Of a stretch of DNA of 64,000 bases, positions 63,913 to 64,000 are shown piece by piece; position 1 is the stretch's first letter; each line of letters begins with the position of its first letter. The translations under genes were made by a program, and so were the position numbers. The DNA lies in assembly GCF_025698545.1 (NCBI RefSeq), contig NC_068569.1, forward strand, positions 42,294,001 through 42,358,000. Direction: 5' to 3'. This stretch comes from Gossypium raimondii. Lineage: Eukaryota; Streptophyta; Magnoliopsida; Malvales; Malvaceae. The notes below the pieces were generated by a model that saw only the letters and a program-made list of their open reading frames with translations, was not told the origin of the DNA and searched no databases.

Positions 63913-64000
63913 CTGGAAAACAAACATAAGATAAACTAAGCCTTAAAATGCTGTAGTCACCATATGATTCCCAGGTAGGTATCCAGCAACAGAATATTAT

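Overview
This is nuclear DNA of a flowering plant. The genes are intron-rich and code for plant proteins, and the rest is dense with LTR retrotransposons, LINE, Mutator, CACTA and hAT-like sequence. Several repeat families look like those I know from cotton (Gossypium, Malvaceae). That placement is inference from memory of the repeats, not a database match.

Three host genes can be read exon by exon with consistent splice phases. (1) 3859-7170, plus: a 198-residue secretory-pathway membrane protein of unknown function with four exons. (2) 10272-14167, minus: a complete six-exon catalytic subunit of protein phosphatase 2A, 306 residues. (3) 58716 to beyond the right edge, minus: the last 12 exons (721 residues) of an ALA3-type phospholipid flippase, a P4-ATPase. 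Its N-terminal part lies outside the window.

The remainder is transposon territory. The left edge (1-2.2 kb) holds a decayed Mutator-like transposase tail facing a decayed GRF-type zinc-finger gene. At 2.7-3.7 kb lies a long foldback element. At 7.9-8.9 kb is a solo LTR with a TATTT target duplication. Around 14.5-18.5 kb is AT-rich spacer with a duplicated 250-bp block and a degenerate minisatellite. At 18.5-19.4 kb is a broken DUF4283/zinc-knuckle gene of LINE type.

The centre (19.8-41.0 kb) is a three-level nest, each level bounded by its own target-site duplication. A solo LTR (19798-41043, TTTTT) holds an 18-kb CACTA element (21077-39110, TAT). That element holds a Ty3/gypsy chromovirus on the minus strand (23222-33429, AATTG). 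The CACTA element also carries an intron-containing, 3'-truncated and frameshifted copy of the SMC5/6 kleisin gene NSE4 (33473-35691). It is therefore best read as a gene-capturing (Pack-type) CACTA element. Its right subterminal region is very large: about 196-bp and about 113-bp arrays of TTAGCGGCG-like motifs around a telomere-like block. No transposase was seen in it.

To the right, 41435-47448 is a non-autonomous LTR element that keeps the primer-binding site, polypurine tract and 3' LTR of a chromovirus relative but no gag-pol. It sits beside an Athila-like gag fragment. From about 48.3 to 57.3 kb a degenerate LINE lies on the minus strand. It is cut within its reverse transcriptase by another solo LTR (50996-55185, AACTT), which itself contains a hAT-like element rich in GGTTAACC motifs. 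A separate RNase H fragment at 57.7-58.2 kb precedes the flippase gene.
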